This document shows, in pieces, positions 6,490 through 7,007 of a DNA stretch of 7,007 bases. This DNA comes from CAYFJO01 sp964343305 (GTDB lineage Bacteria > Planctomycetota > Planctomycetia > Pirellulales > Pirellulaceae). A program made the translations under genes and the position numbers. The notes beneath the pieces were generated by a model. That model was given only the letters and a program-made list of their open reading frames with translations. It was not told where the DNA came from and made no database searches. The stretch covers positions 1 to 7,007 of the forward strand of contig CAYFJO010000534.1 of the NCBI GenBank assembly GCA_964343305.1, written 5' to 3'. The stretch's first letter is position 1. Every line of letters starts with the position of its first letter.

Positions 6490-6881
6490 GTCTACGTCTA
6501 TAAAACCGCGCTGTTCTCAAGAACCACGAGGTTTCAAAGACAATACAGGGTGTCGAACGTTCGACTTTTGAAAAACGGCGCAGTTCTTGCACATTCTGAG
6601 CATTCTCGTTCGACAACCTCAAGACGCAAAATACTGGGTGTCCAACGTTGGACATTCGAGAAAACACTGGCGTAATCAGGCTTCGATACCAGTGCTTGTT
6701 GGACACCTCCCGCCACAAGTGGTGTCTCTCTACCTCATCCTTCCGGACGAGAAAAAGAAATTGTGCCTACCACCGTGTTTCCTTCCCACGCGAACACTGG
6801 AGTAAAGTTGTCCGGAGTACCTATTTGCTGTCTACGAAACCTCGTGGCGCCCGGGGGTTATGAGGTTTCATAGACGTAGAC
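6490..6881. repeat. 392-bp symmetric inverted repeat
   Basis: The outer arms 6490-6507 and 6864-6881 match as reverse complements at 17 of 18 positions. The inner arms CCACGAGGTTTC (6524-6535) and GAAACCTCGTGG (6836-6847) match perfectly over 12 bp. The spacers between outer and inner arms are 16 bp on both sides but differ in sequence. Arms of about 46 bp around a roughly 300-bp centre resemble a MITE-like element or decayed transposon ends; no flanking target duplication was identified. Confidence 0.75.
6549..6709. repeat. Two copies of a palindromic unit with co-varying half-sites
   Basis: Copy A (6549-6620) contains the perfect palindrome GTCGAACGTTCGAC (6552-6565) and, downstream, GTTCGACA (6608-6615), which can pair with TGTCGAAC (6551-6558). 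Copy B (6637-6709) contains GTCCAACGTTGGAC (6640-6653) and GTTGGACACC (6698-6707), pairing with GGTGTCCAAC (6637-6646). The palindromes are 88 bp apart, and half-site spacing is nearly the same in both copies (49 and 51 bp between elements). Copy B also holds an inner stem CACTGG (6665-6670) / CCAGTG (6689-6694), and GGTGTC at 6721-6726 offers a further partner for GACACC. Confidence 0.8.
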
Positions 6882-7007
6882 GGTTGAAGAAAGTGAAATT
6901 GACACTTTGACGTTTCTGTATTGCTGGGCATTCAGTTTCGTGTTCTCGCGGTTAGCCAATCAGGCGTGGTTCGGGCAAAGTCGCAGACTCAAGTGATTCA
7001 TCTGGCA

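Larger units (their letters stand above)
6368..7007. other. Repeat-rich region without a convincing gene
   Basis: Short open frames occur in most reading frames but overlap each other and translate palindromic repeats; none shows a domain, a signal peptide or a good ribosome binding site. The region contains GTTCTAAC (6402-6409) and its reverse complement GTTAGAAC (6460-6467), two copies of a palindromic unit (6549-6709), a 392-bp inverted repeat (6490-6881) and a small hairpin AAAGTG/CACTTT (6890-6908). TTGACA at 6899-6904 has no credible -10 at proper spacing. Decayed mobile DNA or a structured non-coding RNA would both fit. Confidence 0.5.

Noticed and set aside
6549..6709. CRISPR array
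   Set aside because: There are only two diverged palindromic copies, with no regular direct repeat and spacer pattern and no cas genes.
6338..6863. Overlapping short open frames on both strands
   Set aside because: They overlap in many frames, translate palindromic repeats and show no domain or ribosome binding site.
6899..6927. Sigma-70 promoter for a gene beyond the window, from TTGACA at 6899
   Set aside because: No acceptable -10 lies 16-18 bp downstream, and TTGACA overlaps a small hairpin.

Overview
The window looks like chromosome from a Planctomycetes-type bacterium (a marine Pirellulales-like lineage is the best guess; Verrucomicrobia or Lentisphaerae are less likely). Three things point there: a PEP-CTERM surface protein with a discoidin-like domain, a HzsA-related propeller/multiheme cytochrome c protein, and a formylglycine-type sulfatase with a long C-terminal beta domain. 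The palindrome-rich spacers are of a kind I associate with these genomes. This assignment comes from protein families and was not checked against any database.

Layout: 1-69 is a palindromic, AT-rich repeat, perhaps the edge of a REP-type element. 70-594 has no convincing gene but contains a pure (TCCT)10 microsatellite at 283-322. 595-1329 encodes a 244-aa secreted PEP-CTERM protein, followed by a strong hairpin terminator (1403-1439). 1451-1760 is a nested inverted-repeat element. An extended -10 promoter (1832-1840) precedes the 825-aa HzsA-related cytochrome gene (1927-4404). A second, unrelated palindromic element (4428-4565) fills most of the 189-bp gap before the 561-aa sulfatase gene (4594-6279). 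6280-7007 has no convincing gene; it holds hairpins, two diverged copies of a palindromic unit whose half-sites change together, and a 392-bp symmetric inverted repeat.

All three genes are on the + strand and all products carry export signals. The PEP-CTERM gene is isolated by its own terminator. The cytochrome and sulfatase genes may be co-transcribed, because the only clear promoter lies upstream of the cytochrome gene. A plausible but unproven reading is a cell-envelope module: a sulfatase acting on a sulfated glycan or ester, beside a periplasmic multiheme protein of unknown reaction. There is no evidence for anammox: only a HzsA-like protein is present, and such relatives are common in planctomycetes that do not make hydrazine.

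The ordinary part of the window is its proteins. The unusual part is its non-coding DNA: several different palindromic families fill the larger spacers, and the 3' region shows concerted base changes across repeated half-sites.
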